From the NCBI RefSeq assembly GCF_002770725.1, contig NZ_NQVN01000013.1, positions 62,001 to 126,000 on the forward strand: DNA of 64,000 nt, given 5' to 3'. The position numbers were made by a program, and so were the translations under genes. The notes beneath the pieces were generated by a model. The model had not been told where the DNA came from and did not search any database. It saw only the letters and a program-made list of their open reading frames with translations. This stretch comes from Pleomorphomonas carboxyditropha (GTDB lineage Bacteria; Pseudomonadota; Alphaproteobacteria; Rhizobiales; Pleomorphomonadaceae). Positions 8,576-16,679 of this stretch are shown here, in pieces; the stretch's first letter is position 1; every line of letters begins with the position of its first letter.

Positions 8576-9697
8576 TTGAAGCTCTGTTCCAGCCTTGTGC
8601 TTTTCGCCCTCCTGACCCTGCTCGCCGCCTGTGCCGACCGCCCCGGTCCCGATGCTCTGCGCGCCACGGCCGTTTCGGCGCCGGGCGCCAGGACGGTGAC
8701 GGTCTACGTCGCGACGACCAGACAGCGCGCCGAGGGCCAGGACGACCTGTTCACCGCCAGCCGCGCCGATCAGGTGAGCTATGCCAGGTTCACCATATCG
8801 GTCCCGCCCGGGCACAAGGCCGGCGAGATCGAATGGCCGGGGCGGACACCCGATCCGGGCAAGGACTTCGTCACCGTCGAGCGACGGCTTCTCGACCGGG
8901 CCGCATTCGAACAGGAGGTGTCGCGCCGGCGGGGCGGACGGCCGCCGTCCGTCGGCGTCTTTGTGCACGGCTACAACACCAACTTCACCGAAGCCGTGTT
9001 CCGGATGGCGCAAATGTCCGCCGATGCCGGAGTGGATGGCGTCCCGATCCTTTTTGCCTGGCCGTCCGAAGGCAGCGTCACCGGCTACGTGGCCGACAAG
9101 GATGCCGTCACCTATTCCCGTGACCAGCTCACGGAGCTGCTGACCATGCTGGCCCGCAGGCGGACGACCGGCCCGATCACGCTCGTCGGCCACAGCATGG
9201 GCGGGTGGCTGACGGCCGAGACGGTGCGCCAGCTTCGCCTGACGGGACAGGATGCCGTCGTCCGTCGCCTGCACGTCATTCTCGCGGCTCCGGACATCGA
9301 TGTGGATGTCTTCCGCTCCCAACTGGCGGTGATCGGCCCGCTTGACCCGCCGATGGTCATCCTGGTCTCGCCGGACGATTCGGCCCTCGGCCTGTCGGAG
9401 TTTCTTTCGGCCGACCGGCGGCGGACGGGCAGGCTCGACGTCAACGATCCGGCAATCCAGGAGGCGACCCGTGCCGCCGGGATTCAGGTCGTCGACATCT
9501 CGGGACTGGAGACGTCGGACAGCTTCAGGCACAACAGGTTTGTCGCGCTGGCCGCCCGATACCCCCAGTTCGCGACGATGGAGCAGAGCGGGGCCGGCGC
9601 CAGCTTGCGGCAGACCGGCGCCTTCGTCCTCAACACGGTCGGAACGGCCGTGTCGAGCCCGTTCGTGCTGGCCGGAAAGGTGATCGGCAGTGAATGA
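8576..9697 (+). CDS. Alpha/beta-hydrolase lipoprotein (DUF900 family)
   Basis: This is a 373-residue predicted lipoprotein. The signal peptide ends in the lipobox LLAAC, so the mature protein starts at a lipidated Cys near residue 19. The body is an alpha/beta-hydrolase with the DUF900 pattern: TVTVYVATTRQ at the start, the strand-turn VGVFVHGYNTNF near residue 125, the nucleophile elbow GHSMGG (Ser near 205) and a late His in DSFRHNRF. The start is TTG, immediately after the TetR stop, with GGAGG five bases upstream, so it is translationally coupled. DUF900 proteins are esterase-like enzymes of unknown substrate. The next gene overlaps its end by 8 bases. Confidence 0.85.
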   Translation: MKLCSSLVLFALLTLLAACADRPGPDALRATAVSAPGARTVTVYVATTRQRAEGQDDLFTASRADQVSYARFTISVPPGHKAGEIEWPGRTPDPGKDFVTVERRLLDRAAFEQEVSRRRGGRPPSVGVFVHGYNTNFTEAVFRMAQMSADAGVDGVPILFAWPSEGSVTGYVADKDAVTYSRDQLTELLTMLARRRTTGPITLVGHSMGGWLTAETVRQLRLTGQDAVVRRLHVILAAPDIDVDVFRSQLAVIGPLDPPMVILVSPDDSALGLSEFLSADRRRTGRLDVNDPAIQEATRAAGIQVVDISGLETSDSFRHNRFVALAARYPQFATMEQSGAGASLRQTGAFVLNTVGTAVSSPFVLAGKVIGSE

Positions 9698-10751
9698 GGC
9701 CGCGACAGACAGGACGCCTGGACCCGAGACGGAGACGGGGCAGCGGCTCCGCTCCCGGCGTCGCGTCCTGGCGAAGGGGGCGCTCGCCCTTCTCATTGTC
9801 CCAGGGGCGGCATGGACGGCAGCAGCCGTATGGTTCCAGACGGAGCCGCCGCTCGGATGGCTCTGGCTCGCGGTGGTGGCCATGGTCGCCGGCGGCATTC
9901 TCCTTGCCGCGCGGCGCCGGCCGGGGCGGGCCTGGTTGGCCCTTGGCCTGGCGGCTGTTCTGACCGGTCTGTGGTGGACCTCGATCCGCCCGTCGAACGA
10001 TCGCGACTGGGCCGAGGATGTCGCACGCGGGGTGACCGCCGAGATCGGCGGGTCCGAGGTCGTGGTCCACAATGTTCGTGCCTTCGACTGGCGAAGCGAG
10101 GAAGATTTTGTTCCGCGCTGGGAAAGCCGGCGCTATCGGCTCGACGACATCGCCTCCGTCGATCTCGTCAGTTCGGTGTGGGGCCACCCGGCGATCGCGC
10201 ACACCCTGGTCAGCTTCGGCTTTGCGACCGGCGAGCACCTCGTCTTTTCGGCCGAGATCCGGAAAGAGCGGCATGAAGTCTTTTCCGAGCTCGGCGGCTT
10301 CTTCAAGGAATTCGAGCTGGTGATGATCGCCGCGGATGAAAGCGACATCCTCCGGCTGCGCACCAATATCCGGCGGGAGGAGGTTTCGCTGTTTCCCCTG
10401 CGCCTGAGGCCGGCGGAGGCGCGGGCGCTGTTCCTGTCCTATCTCGCCAAAGGCAATGCTCTGGCGGACACCCCTCAATTCTATCATACGGTTACCGCCA
10501 ACTGCACGACGGTGATCTTTCAGCTCGCACGTCTGATCGAGCCCGGCATCCCCACCGACTGGCGCATCCTGCTCTCGGGCTACCTGCCGGACTATGTTCA
10601 TGAACATGGCGGGATGCTTGCGACGCTTCCGCTGTCGGAGATCAAGCGGCGGGCGGCCATCAGCCGGCGCGCGCAACAAGCCGATCCATCGCTTCCTTAT
10701 TCCCGCGTCATTCGGACAGGGCTGCCCGAGGCCCTCGTGGATGGACCGTGA
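9690..10751 (+). CDS. DUF4105 (Lnb N-terminal-like) membrane protein
   Basis: This 353-residue protein has three hydrophobic segments in the first 115 residues and then an extracytoplasmic domain with the DUF4105 pattern. The pattern includes HTLVSFGF, FSAEIRKER near residue 190, and a conserved Cys in TVTANCTTVIFQLAR near residue 272 that is the likely nucleophile. The DUF4105 domain forms the N-terminal periplasmic part of Lnb, the lipoprotein acyl-transfer enzyme described in Gram-positive bacteria. The reaction here is unknown. The gene overlaps the lipoprotein hydrolase gene by 8 bases, so the two are probably made together, one at the membrane face and one as a lipoprotein. Confidence 0.78.
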   Translation: MNEAATDRTPGPETETGQRLRSRRRVLAKGALALLIVPGAAWTAAAVWFQTEPPLGWLWLAVVAMVAGGILLAARRRPGRAWLALGLAAVLTGLWWTSIRPSNDRDWAEDVARGVTAEIGGSEVVVHNVRAFDWRSEEDFVPRWESRRYRLDDIASVDLVSSVWGHPAIAHTLVSFGFATGEHLVFSAEIRKERHEVFSELGGFFKEFELVMIAADESDILRLRTNIRREEVSLFPLRLRPAEARALFLSYLAKGNALADTPQFYHTVTANCTTVIFQLARLIEPGIPTDWRILLSGYLPDYVHEHGGMLATLPLSEIKRRAAISRRAQQADPSLPYSRVIRTGLPEALVDGP

Positions 10752-10792
10752 CGGGCTCCGCCTGGGGCAGACGCGATCTCCGGCGGCGCTCG

Positions 10793-10857
10793 AAATTGCG
10801 CCCAATCAAAGAGATAGAGCATTTCCGGTGAACCTGTCTTCGCCGGAAATGCTCTAG
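10793..10857. repeat. TAGAGCATTTCCGG hairpin repeat
   Basis: TAGAGCATTTCCGGTG (10815-10830) pairs with CGCCGGAAATGCTCTA (10841-10856) across a 10-base loop. The 65 bases are a near match to the reverse complement of 15058-15119. It lies just past the DUF4105 stop codon and may double as a terminator. Confidence 0.75.
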
Positions 10858-10943
10858 TTCGTCGTGTGTACCTAGGGCAAGTTCCCGGGCACGCGAACGT
10901 TCCTGTCACGCCGTCATCGCCGAGCGCATCGCCTCCATAGATC

Positions 10944-11076
10944 GTCATCCTCGCGAAGGCGAGGACCTCGGGACGAGAAGATGACGAGGGATGTATCAGG
11001 CGCCCCAGCGTTGCTGGAGCGCTATATCGGTGTCGAGCTTTGTTCTGCCTGAGGTCCTCGCCTGCGCGAGGATGAC
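10944..11076. repeat. 133-bp interspersed repeat, copy R1
   Basis: The element opens GTCATCCTCGCGAAGGCGAG and closes with the near reverse complement ending GCGAGGATGAC. It is over 90 percent identical by eye to R2 (11233-11365). R3 and R4 at 29.9-30.3 kb are the same element in reverse orientation. No coding capacity. Confidence 0.85.
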
Positions 11077-11232
11077 AGAATTATATATAGGGAACAAATG
11101 GATAGGCCGGCACACTGGTACCCGAGGCAAATTCCCCGGATACGCTATCTCTCAAGCTTGCCCGGGAATTTGCCCGGGTCCGTGAACGTCCCTGTCACGC
11201 CGTCGCCGCCGAGCACATCGATCCCATAAATT

Positions 11233-11365
11233 GTCATCCTCGCGCAGGCGAGGACCTCGGGACGAGAAGGTGACGAGGGATGTATCAGGCGCCTCAGCGT
11301 TGCTGGAGCGCCATATCGGCGTCGAGCTTTGTCCTGCCTGAGGTCCTCGCCTGCGCGAGGATGAC
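11233..11365. repeat. 133-bp interspersed repeat, copy R2
   Basis: Second copy, same orientation as R1, separated from it by about 156 bases of a second repeated module (CACACTGGTACCC and CAAATTCCCGG motifs). The far end lies 24 bases before the stop of the truncated hdeD-like frame. Confidence 0.85.
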
Positions 11366-11388
11366 AGCTTTATATGAGGATGATAGCT

Positions 11389-11592
11389 TTATACATGGGG
11401 AACAAAGGGATAGGCCGGCACACTGGTACCCAGGCAAATTCCCGAGTGCGCGAACGTTCCTATCAAGCCGCCGCCGCCGAGTACCGCGGCGCCGACGAGA
11501 CAGATGGTCGCGACGGTGGTCAGGAGAGAATTGCCCAGCGCGGCCAGCCCGAGGACGAAAAGGGCGAGGCCGGCTACCAACAGCCGCCCCAT
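11389..11592 (-). pseudogene. Truncated HdeD-like (DUF308) membrane protein, interrupted by repeat block A
   Basis: The first 45 residues (MGRLLVAGLALFVLGLAALG...) form two membrane helices with the alternating Gly and small-residue pattern that opens HdeD/DUF308 acid-stress proteins. Those are normally about 180 residues with six helices. Here the frame then enters the repeat block and ends in repeat-encoded residues (SVPAYPFVPHV), giving only 67 codons. The simplest reading is that a repeat inserted into, or recombined with, an hdeD-type gene and left its 5' end. No clear ribosome site is visible. The neighbours to the right (DUF2934, glycogen phosphorylase) are also stress-associated types. 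Confidence 0.5.
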
Positions 11593-11758
11593 TTCGCGCG
11601 CAGGAGATCAAGATCTTCCTAGCCGGTGTTCAGCGTGATCAATGGCGGCACAATTCTCCCCTGGGTAGCCGTTATGGAATTTCGACATTCCCGCGGATCT
11701 ACCTACGCTTCCTCGTCGGGGACGTGCTTCGAATCGCCGCATCTCCTCGAGCGTCGGG

Positions 11759-11812
11759 CGCCCGGACATGGCCCGGGCCGCCGCTCCAGTCCTTTTGTTT
11801 GCGCAACGGCCC
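11759..11812. repeat. Degenerate copy of the 2578-2640 hairpin repeat
   Basis: GCCCGGACATG..CCGGGCCGCCGCTCCAGTCCTTTTGTTTGCGCAACGG follows the same order as 2592-2637. The left arm is eroded. It lies between the hdeD remnant and the DUF2934 gene and contains a possible T-tract terminator on the plus strand. Confidence 0.6.
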
Positions 11813-11840
11813 TCCCCTCACGCCTGGAAACGCCGTTTTG

Positions 11841-12077
11841 CTATTCCGTTGCTTTTCCCGACGATCTGGGCCGTCTCTTTACGGGCGCCTCTCCATTATC
11901 GGTATTCTGCGCCACGATAGGATCACCGGGCGGGCTCTCCTCGTCTCTCTCGACCAGCGACAGATATTCGTCCATGGCCTGAAACCAGTGGTCGAGTTCT
12001 TTTCCCTCCGGGCAACCTTCTTTTTCCCATAGTTCATGTGCGCGATTGCGAACCCAGGTCTCATCGATGTTCGGCAT
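11841..12077 (-). CDS. DUF2934 small protein
   Basis: This 78-residue hydrophilic protein starts MPNIDETWVRNRAHELWEKE and continues EGCPEGKELDHWFQAMDEY. That Arg-Ala-His-x-Leu-Trp and Gly-x-x-x-x-x-x-His-Trp pattern defines DUF2934, a short family frequent in Rhizobiales and often found near glycogen and general-stress genes. The C-terminal 35 residues are acidic and disordered-looking. Function is unknown. It lies leftward of, and on the same strand as, a small unknown gene and glycogen phosphorylase, and could be read from the same transcript. Confidence 0.8.
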   Translation of the reverse strand: MPNIDETWVRNRAHELWEKEGCPEGKELDHWFQAMDEYLSLVERDEESPPGDPIVAQNTDNGEAPVKRRPRSSGKATE

Positions 12078-12172
12078 TTGATCTTCTTCCTCAAGTGTGT
12101 GGATCGTCGTTGCGGCTGTCGCGGATCAGTCGGGTCAATAGCCGGCGCCTCCGCTCTCACCGGCTATCGGCG

Positions 12173-12373
12173 TCACCGCCGGTTTCGCTCGTCCGTGGGC
12201 ATCGCCCAAGGGCGAAAGGCCGTAGCGGCGTCTTCATCTCCCCGATGTCCGCCACGATGCGATCTCCCAACCTTTCCCGTCATTTGGGAAATACGCGCCA
12301 TGTCCTTCGAGGTTAGCCTCGGTGACGGGTCCTCCTCGCCGGTGTCGTCCGGTCTTGTCCTGGGCCTGTTCAT
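12173..12373 (-). CDS. Small hypothetical protein downstream of glycogen phosphorylase
   Basis: This is a 66-codon frame, MNRPRTRPDDTGEEDPSPRL..., preceded by an exceptionally strong ribosome site (AGGAGGAGG ending two bases before the ATG). It begins 80 bases past the glgP stop on the same strand. The product is charged, Arg-rich and without a membrane segment or recognisable domain. The ribosome site and position argue that it is translated. The low-complexity composition argues for caution. Not recognised. Confidence 0.45.
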   Translation of the reverse strand: MNRPRTRPDDTGEEDPSPRLTSKDMARISQMTGKVGRSHRGGHRGDEDAATAFRPWAMPTDERNRR

Positions 12374-12453
12374 TGCCTCCTCCTCTCCTTGGGTGGCGAC
12401 GCGGTTGGCAACCGTCCTCCCGGAAACCGACACGGCCACGCCGTTGTTCCGGT

Positions 12454-14970
12454 TCACCCCGGCCAGACGATGGTCGCCAGATCCAGCGGGACCCGGGCTA
12501 GCGGATGATGGGGAACCAGACGCGGCGTGTAGTCCGTCGCGGGTCTGTCCGCCGGCACCGTGCATGCGTATCGGCAATAGCCGTCCGGATTGGAATCGGC
12601 ACCTTGCCGCCGGGCTTTCCCGACGAATGGCGCTTCCTCGCCGATGCCGTCCGCATAGATCTCCACCGCGAGATCGGCCGGGGAAAGCTGACCGAGGTAG
12701 ACCTCGATCGAAAAGAGATGCGATTGGTCCCGCTGCTCGACCTGGACGGCCCCGAAGTGGATCGACGCGCCATGATCGCGCCAGCGCTTTCTCCACATGT
12801 TCATGTCCGTGGCAGGGTCGTTCAGCGCCGTCACCCGTTCTTCGTAGGCTTGGGCGGCGGGAAGATAAAATCCTTGAGTATAGTCGCGCACGTTTCGATT
12901 GGCCGAGAAGCGCGGCGTCAGGCGCGCCATGCTTTCCCGGACCCTTCCGATCCATCTGCCCGGCACGCCATCCGCTTGCCGGTCATAGAACTCCGGGATG
13001 ATCTCCTCTTCGAGAAGCCGATAGAGTTCCGCCGCCTCCGCGGCGTCGATCGCCGGGTCGTCGCCGTGCTCCTGGCCGTCGCCGAGCGCCCACCCGACTT
13101 CCGGGCCGAACGCCTCCTGCCACCAACCGTCCAGCTCGGACAGATTCAACCCGCCATTGACGAGAATCTTCATGCCGCTCGTGCCGCTTGCCTCCCACGG
13201 ACGCCTCGGCGTGTTGATCCACACATCGACTCCCTGCACGAGCCATTCGGCCTGCCGCATGTTGTAGTCGCGCAGGAAAATGAGCCGCGTTCGTAATTCG
13301 GGTTTCCTGGCGAAACCGTGCCACAGCCGGATGAGATCCTGGCCGCCCCGATCCTGCGGATGCGCCTTGCCCGCCAGGACCAGTTGAACCGGCCGCTCCC
13401 TGCTGGTCAGAATGCGGGCCAGCCGCTCGGGATCACTCAGGAGAAGCGCGGGACGCTTGTAGGTGGCGAAGCGCCGCGCGAAGCCGAGCGTCAGTGCGTT
13501 CGGATCGAAGACATCCCGGATTTCCTCCGGGTCGATCTCGATATCGCCGTCCTGAACCCTTTGGACGAGATAGTGCTTGCGGACTTCCTCGCACAAGGTT
13601 TTCCGGGCCTCGCAGCGCACCTGCCAGAGGCGGGACACGCCGGCCTTCCGGATGTTTTCTCCCAACCGATCGAGATTTCCCCGCCATCGGTCCTTCCCGC
13701 AAAGCTCGGTCCAGAGCTCGTCCGAGCCGGGTGAATCCCAGGTGGGGGCGTGGATTCCGTTCGTAACGTGGCCGACCGGTACCTCGCGTTGGGGCCACCG
13801 GGGAAAAAGGGGCTGGAAGAGTTTGCGGCTGACCGCTCCATGCAAGGCGCTCACGCCGTTGACGGCCCCGCTCGCACGTACCGCCAGGTAGGCCATGTTG
13901 AACGGTTCGAGGGGATTTTCGGCGCTCTGCCGGCCGAGCGCCAGAAATTTCTCCATCGTCGTTCCGAGGAATTTTTCCACATAAGTGCGGAAATACTTCC
14001 GTATCAGGCTCGGCTGGAAAAGATCGAAACCGGCCTCGACCGCGGTATGCGTGGTGAAGATGTTGCCGGCGCGGGTGACCGCGAGAGCCTCGTCGAAAGG
14101 TATACCTCTCTCGACCTGGAAGCAGCGCGCGCGCTCGATGGCGGCGAAGGCGGCATGTCCTTCGTTGAGATGGCAGACTTCAGGTTCGATCCCGAGTTTT
14201 TTGAGAAGCTGCCAACCGCAGATGCCCAGAACGATTTCCTGTTGGAGGCGGGTTTCCGATCCGCCTCCGTAGAGTTGGCTCGTGACGCTCCTGAACGTCA
14301 CGGGATTGGCCGGATCGTTGGTGTCGAGAAGATAGAGCTTGTTTCTGCCAACCCTGACCTCCCAGGCCCTTATCCAGATGGAAGCGCCGGGGAGATCGAT
14401 CTGCAGGCGCAGCAACTCCCCGTCGTCGGTGCGGATCGGCTGGATCGGCAACTGGTCGGGCTCGTTTGCGGGGTACAGAGCTTCCTGGTTGCCATCCGGA
14501 TCGATGGCCTGGCGAAAGTAACCCTGCCCGTAGAGAAGCCCGACACCGATCACGGGAACGCCCAGATCGGCCGCCGCTTTCAACTGATCGCCGGCGACGT
14601 TGCCCAAGCCGCCCGAGTAGATCGGCAATGCCTCCGTCAGCATGAATTCCATGCTGAAATAGGCGATGGCCTTGGGCCGGCTCGCCTCGCATGCCTGCTC
14701 GTACCAACTGGATGCGGCATCGGCCTGCCGCGTCTCCTCCTGCACCTTCGTTATCCGGCTCAGGAAATCCGTCGTCCGCAGTAGCCATCTCAGCCTGTCG
14801 CGGGACACCGTGTGAAGAACGGCGACCGGGTTGCGGGTCGCCTGCCAGGTTTCCGCGTCGATTTCCTGCCAGAGGGCGTCGGAGAGATGGTTCCAGGACC
14901 ACCGCAAATCCAGCGCGATTTCATTGAGGGCCAGATATCCCGCAAGATCTTCCGCTCTTTCAATCAACAC
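12454..14970 (-). CDS. glgP: Alpha-glucan (glycogen) phosphorylase
   Basis: This 838-residue enzyme releases glucose 1-phosphate from glycogen or maltodextrin. It has an N-terminal DUF3417-type segment (ALNEIALDLRWSWNHLSDALW), as in the TIGR02094 class, then the GT-B phosphorylase fold with YFSMEFMLTEALPIYSGGLG near residue 105. The pyridoxal-phosphate lysine is in GTSGMK, near residue 600. The C-terminus carries an extra beta-rich domain of about 100 residues (FGAVQVEQRDQSHLFSIEVY), also typical of this class. A repeat palindrome lies directly upstream. The gene is followed on the same strand by a small unknown frame and DUF2934, a combination that suggests storage-glucan turnover under stress. 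Confidence 0.93.
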   Translation of the reverse strand: MLIERAEDLAGYLALNEIALDLRWSWNHLSDALWQEIDAETWQATRNPVAVLHTVSRDRLRWLLRTTDFLSRITKVQEETRQADAASSWYEQACEASRPKAIAYFSMEFMLTEALPIYSGGLGNVAGDQLKAAADLGVPVIGVGLLYGQGYFRQAIDPDGNQEALYPANEPDQLPIQPIRTDDGELLRLQIDLPGASIWIRAWEVRVGRNKLYLLDTNDPANPVTFRSVTSQLYGGGSETRLQQEIVLGICGWQLLKKLGIEPEVCHLNEGHAAFAAIERARCFQVERGIPFDEALAVTRAGNIFTTHTAVEAGFDLFQPSLIRKYFRTYVEKFLGTTMEKFLALGRQSAENPLEPFNMAYLAVRASGAVNGVSALHGAVSRKLFQPLFPRWPQREVPVGHVTNGIHAPTWDSPGSDELWTELCGKDRWRGNLDRLGENIRKAGVSRLWQVRCEARKTLCEEVRKHYLVQRVQDGDIEIDPEEIRDVFDPNALTLGFARRFATYKRPALLLSDPERLARILTSRERPVQLVLAGKAHPQDRGGQDLIRLWHGFARKPELRTRLIFLRDYNMRQAEWLVQGVDVWINTPRRPWEASGTSGMKILVNGGLNLSELDGWWQEAFGPEVGWALGDGQEHGDDPAIDAAEAAELYRLLEEEIIPEFYDRQADGVPGRWIGRVRESMARLTPRFSANRNVRDYTQGFYLPAAQAYEERVTALNDPATDMNMWRKRWRDHGASIHFGAVQVEQRDQSHLFSIEVYLGQLSPADLAVEIYADGIGEEAPFVGKARRQGADSNPDGYCRYACTVPADRPATDYTPRLVPHHPLARVPLDLATIVWPG

Positions 14971-15057
14971 CGTTCTCCTTGGGGGCTGTCGCTACGCCGG
15001 GCCTATCCGTCCACCCTCCATGTCGCGGAAACGCGAACCGGACACTCGCCAACTCGG

Positions 15058-15164
15058 CTAGAGCATTTCCGGCGAAAACAGGTTCGCCGGGAATGCTCCA
15101 TTTCTTTGATCAGGCGCAATTTCGGACGCAAAACCGGTTCCCACCTTTGCTGAAATTGCTCTAG
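15058..15164. repeat. Rhizobiales-type intergenic palindromic repeat
   Basis: The element has inverted ends CTAGAGCA and AATTGCTCTAG and two internal modules. The first is the TAGAGCATTTCCGG hairpin also found at 10793-10857 in the opposite orientation. The second contains AAAACCGGTTCCCAC, a sequence common to intergenic repeats across Rhizobiales. Its last bases overlap the stop codon of the SDR gene. Confidence 0.8.
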
Positions 15165-15943
15165 ATTTTCGTTGCACCGTGATCGACGGGGATCTGGGCG
15201 GCGGTGATGGTGCGCGCTTCGTCGCTGGCGAGGAACAGGATGGCGTTTGCAACGTCTTCCGGCTCCGAAATCGGCGGATCGAGGAGAATCTGCCCCATCG
15301 CGGTCGCATAAGTCGGATTTTCCTCGAACAGCCTGCGCATCTCGGGATCGTCTTCGCTCATCGCCGTCCGCATGCCCCAGGGATGAACGGAATTGACGCG
15401 GATGCGATAGGGGGCGAGTTCGATCGCAGCGGATTTGACCAGTCCGACGACCCCGTGCTTGGCAGCGCTGTAATGCGCCTGACCGGGGAGCGATTTGATG
15501 CCGGCCACCGAGCTGACCGCGATGACCGAACCGCCATTGCCCGCCGCGATCATCGCCGGCGCGGCGGCCCGGAAGGTGTTGAAGACTCCGGTCAGGTTGA
15601 TATCGATCATGTCCCGCCAGCGCTGCGGATCGATTTCCCAGAACCGTCCCCAGGTAATGATTCCGGCATTTGCGACGACGACGTCGAGACGGCCGGACTC
15701 ATTCACGCCTTGTCGAACGAATTGTTCCAGGGCATCAAGATCCCGAACGTCGGCAAAGGCATGCGTCGCGCGCCGGCCGCGTTTGCGAACAGCGTGGCAG
15801 GTCGCAATCAGATCCAGCTCCACAGCCGGGATGTCCGAAAGTAGCAGGTCGGCCCCCTCCTCGGCCAACCGCAGGGCGATGGCCCGGCCGAGACCGCGTG
15901 CCGCTCCCGTCACGAATGCAACCTTTCCACCGACGCGATTCAT
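15161..15943 (-). CDS. SDR-family oxidoreductase resembling mycofactocin-coupled dehydrogenases
   Basis: This 260-residue Rossmann-fold enzyme has the dinucleotide motif GAARGLG (residues 12-18), NAG at about 95, a catalytic Ser in AVSSVAG and YSAAK at about 160. The central part, DVVVANAGI...W..MIDINLTGVFNTFRAA and YRIRVNSVHPWGMRT, follows the TIGR03971 subfamily, whose actinobacterial members hold a nicotinamide cofactor tightly and pass electrons to mycofactocin. No mycofactocin genes are visible here. The start is set by AAGGAG seven bases before the ATG. The stop codon lies in the first bases of an intergenic repeat. Substrate unknown; an alcohol is likely. Confidence 0.82.
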   Translation of the reverse strand: MNRVGGKVAFVTGAARGLGRAIALRLAEEGADLLLSDIPAVELDLIATCHAVRKRGRRATHAFADVRDLDALEQFVRQGVNESGRLDVVVANAGIITWGRFWEIDPQRWRDMIDINLTGVFNTFRAAAPAMIAAGNGGSVIAVSSVAGIKSLPGQAHYSAAKHGVVGLVKSAAIELAPYRIRVNSVHPWGMRTAMSEDDPEMRRLFEENPTYATAMGQILLDPPISEPEDVANAILFLASDEARTITAAQIPVDHGATKI

Positions 15944-16679
15944 CCGACGTCTCCTTTTGCGTTTTGTCCAAGCCGCCATCCCGGCTCCGGCCTGACGCAG
16001 GAATGTCCCGAACCGGCGCCGCTCGCTGCGCTTAGGCGAACATGGGCCGGAAGCCAAAGGAAAGGCGGACGGATGGAGCGGGGGACTGGGCAGTGATCGC
16101 TCCATCCGTCCTTTCAGCCTGAGGGGGTTCTTCAGGCCGACGGGGGCCGCTCTCCGATCGTGTCTTGCAGATAACCGATGAAGGCTTCCTCGAGAGGGGT
16201 GGTAGAGTTCGTCTCGACGATTTCGGAGGAAGACCCGCCCGTTCGAGCAAGTCATCGATGCGGCGCTGTCGTTCCTGCCAATCTTGGCCGAGCAGGCGAC
16301 CAAAGAAATCGATCATGACATCATGGCCTTCGAGCCGGAGCCAAGAACAAAAGACAGATAATGTCCTAAGCCCAACTTCTGAGCTAATTAGGGATTCCCC
16401 ACTGGATTCTTCCAAGCAACGGCTACTTCATTGGAGTCCAATTCAGCACTTCACCGAAATGTTACTGGAGAGGACGCTCCAAGAAAACTGCCTTCCTCCT
16501 CATTCCGAGGGCAAGCTAGATTAATCATCAGTAGATGACAACAAGAATCATCACCTGATGACAACTTTTTCAAGATTGATAGCGGCCGGGAACCCGGTGA
16601 TATGAACCTTCGCCAGCGGGGGGGTGTGGCGTGGCTTGCCGGAGCATCGAACCTGGGCAACGCCGCCCTTGTTACGACT
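15944..16679. other. Intergenic region with a possible broken small gene
   Basis: Between the SDR gene and gltS no intact gene is convincing. A frameshifted small frame lies at 16132-16316 (separate entry). The segment 16330-16620 is lower in GC than its surroundings and shows no coding pattern in any frame. Confidence 0.55.
16132..16316 (-). pseudogene. Possible frameshifted small protein gene
   Basis: The frame from 16316 reads MIDFFGRLLGQDWQERQRRI and DDLLERAG, a normal amphipathic protein. It then becomes arginine/serine-rich out-of-frame sequence. In a neighbouring frame a natural-looking continuation, SSEIVETNSTTPLEEAFIGY then LQDTIGERPPSA, runs to a TGA at 16132. Joining the two needs one frameshift near 16235-16245. 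The total would be about 61 residues. Family not recognised. It could be a decayed gene or a sequencing error. Confidence 0.3.

Larger units (their letters stand above)
10752..11388. other. Gene-free repeat block A
   Basis: This stretch holds a TAGAGC-type hairpin (10793-10857) and then two tandem copies of a unit of about 290 bases. Each copy consists of a 133-base element bounded by inverted ends and a spacer with CAAATTCCCGGG-type symmetry. The same units occur in the opposite orientation at 29780-30362. The open frames here are by-products of the repeats. Confidence 0.8.

Noticed and set aside
10900-11400. Possible CRISPR array, because of regularly repeated GTCATCCTCGCG-type sequence
   Set aside because: Repeats are 133 bases with only two copies per block and repeated rather than unique spacers. 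No cas genes.
16032-16415. A 127-codon frame starting MEESSGESL
   Set aside because: Only its middle part (from 16316) looks protein-like, and the 3' half is arginine/serine/proline-rich antisense-type sequence. The frameshifted alternative fits better.
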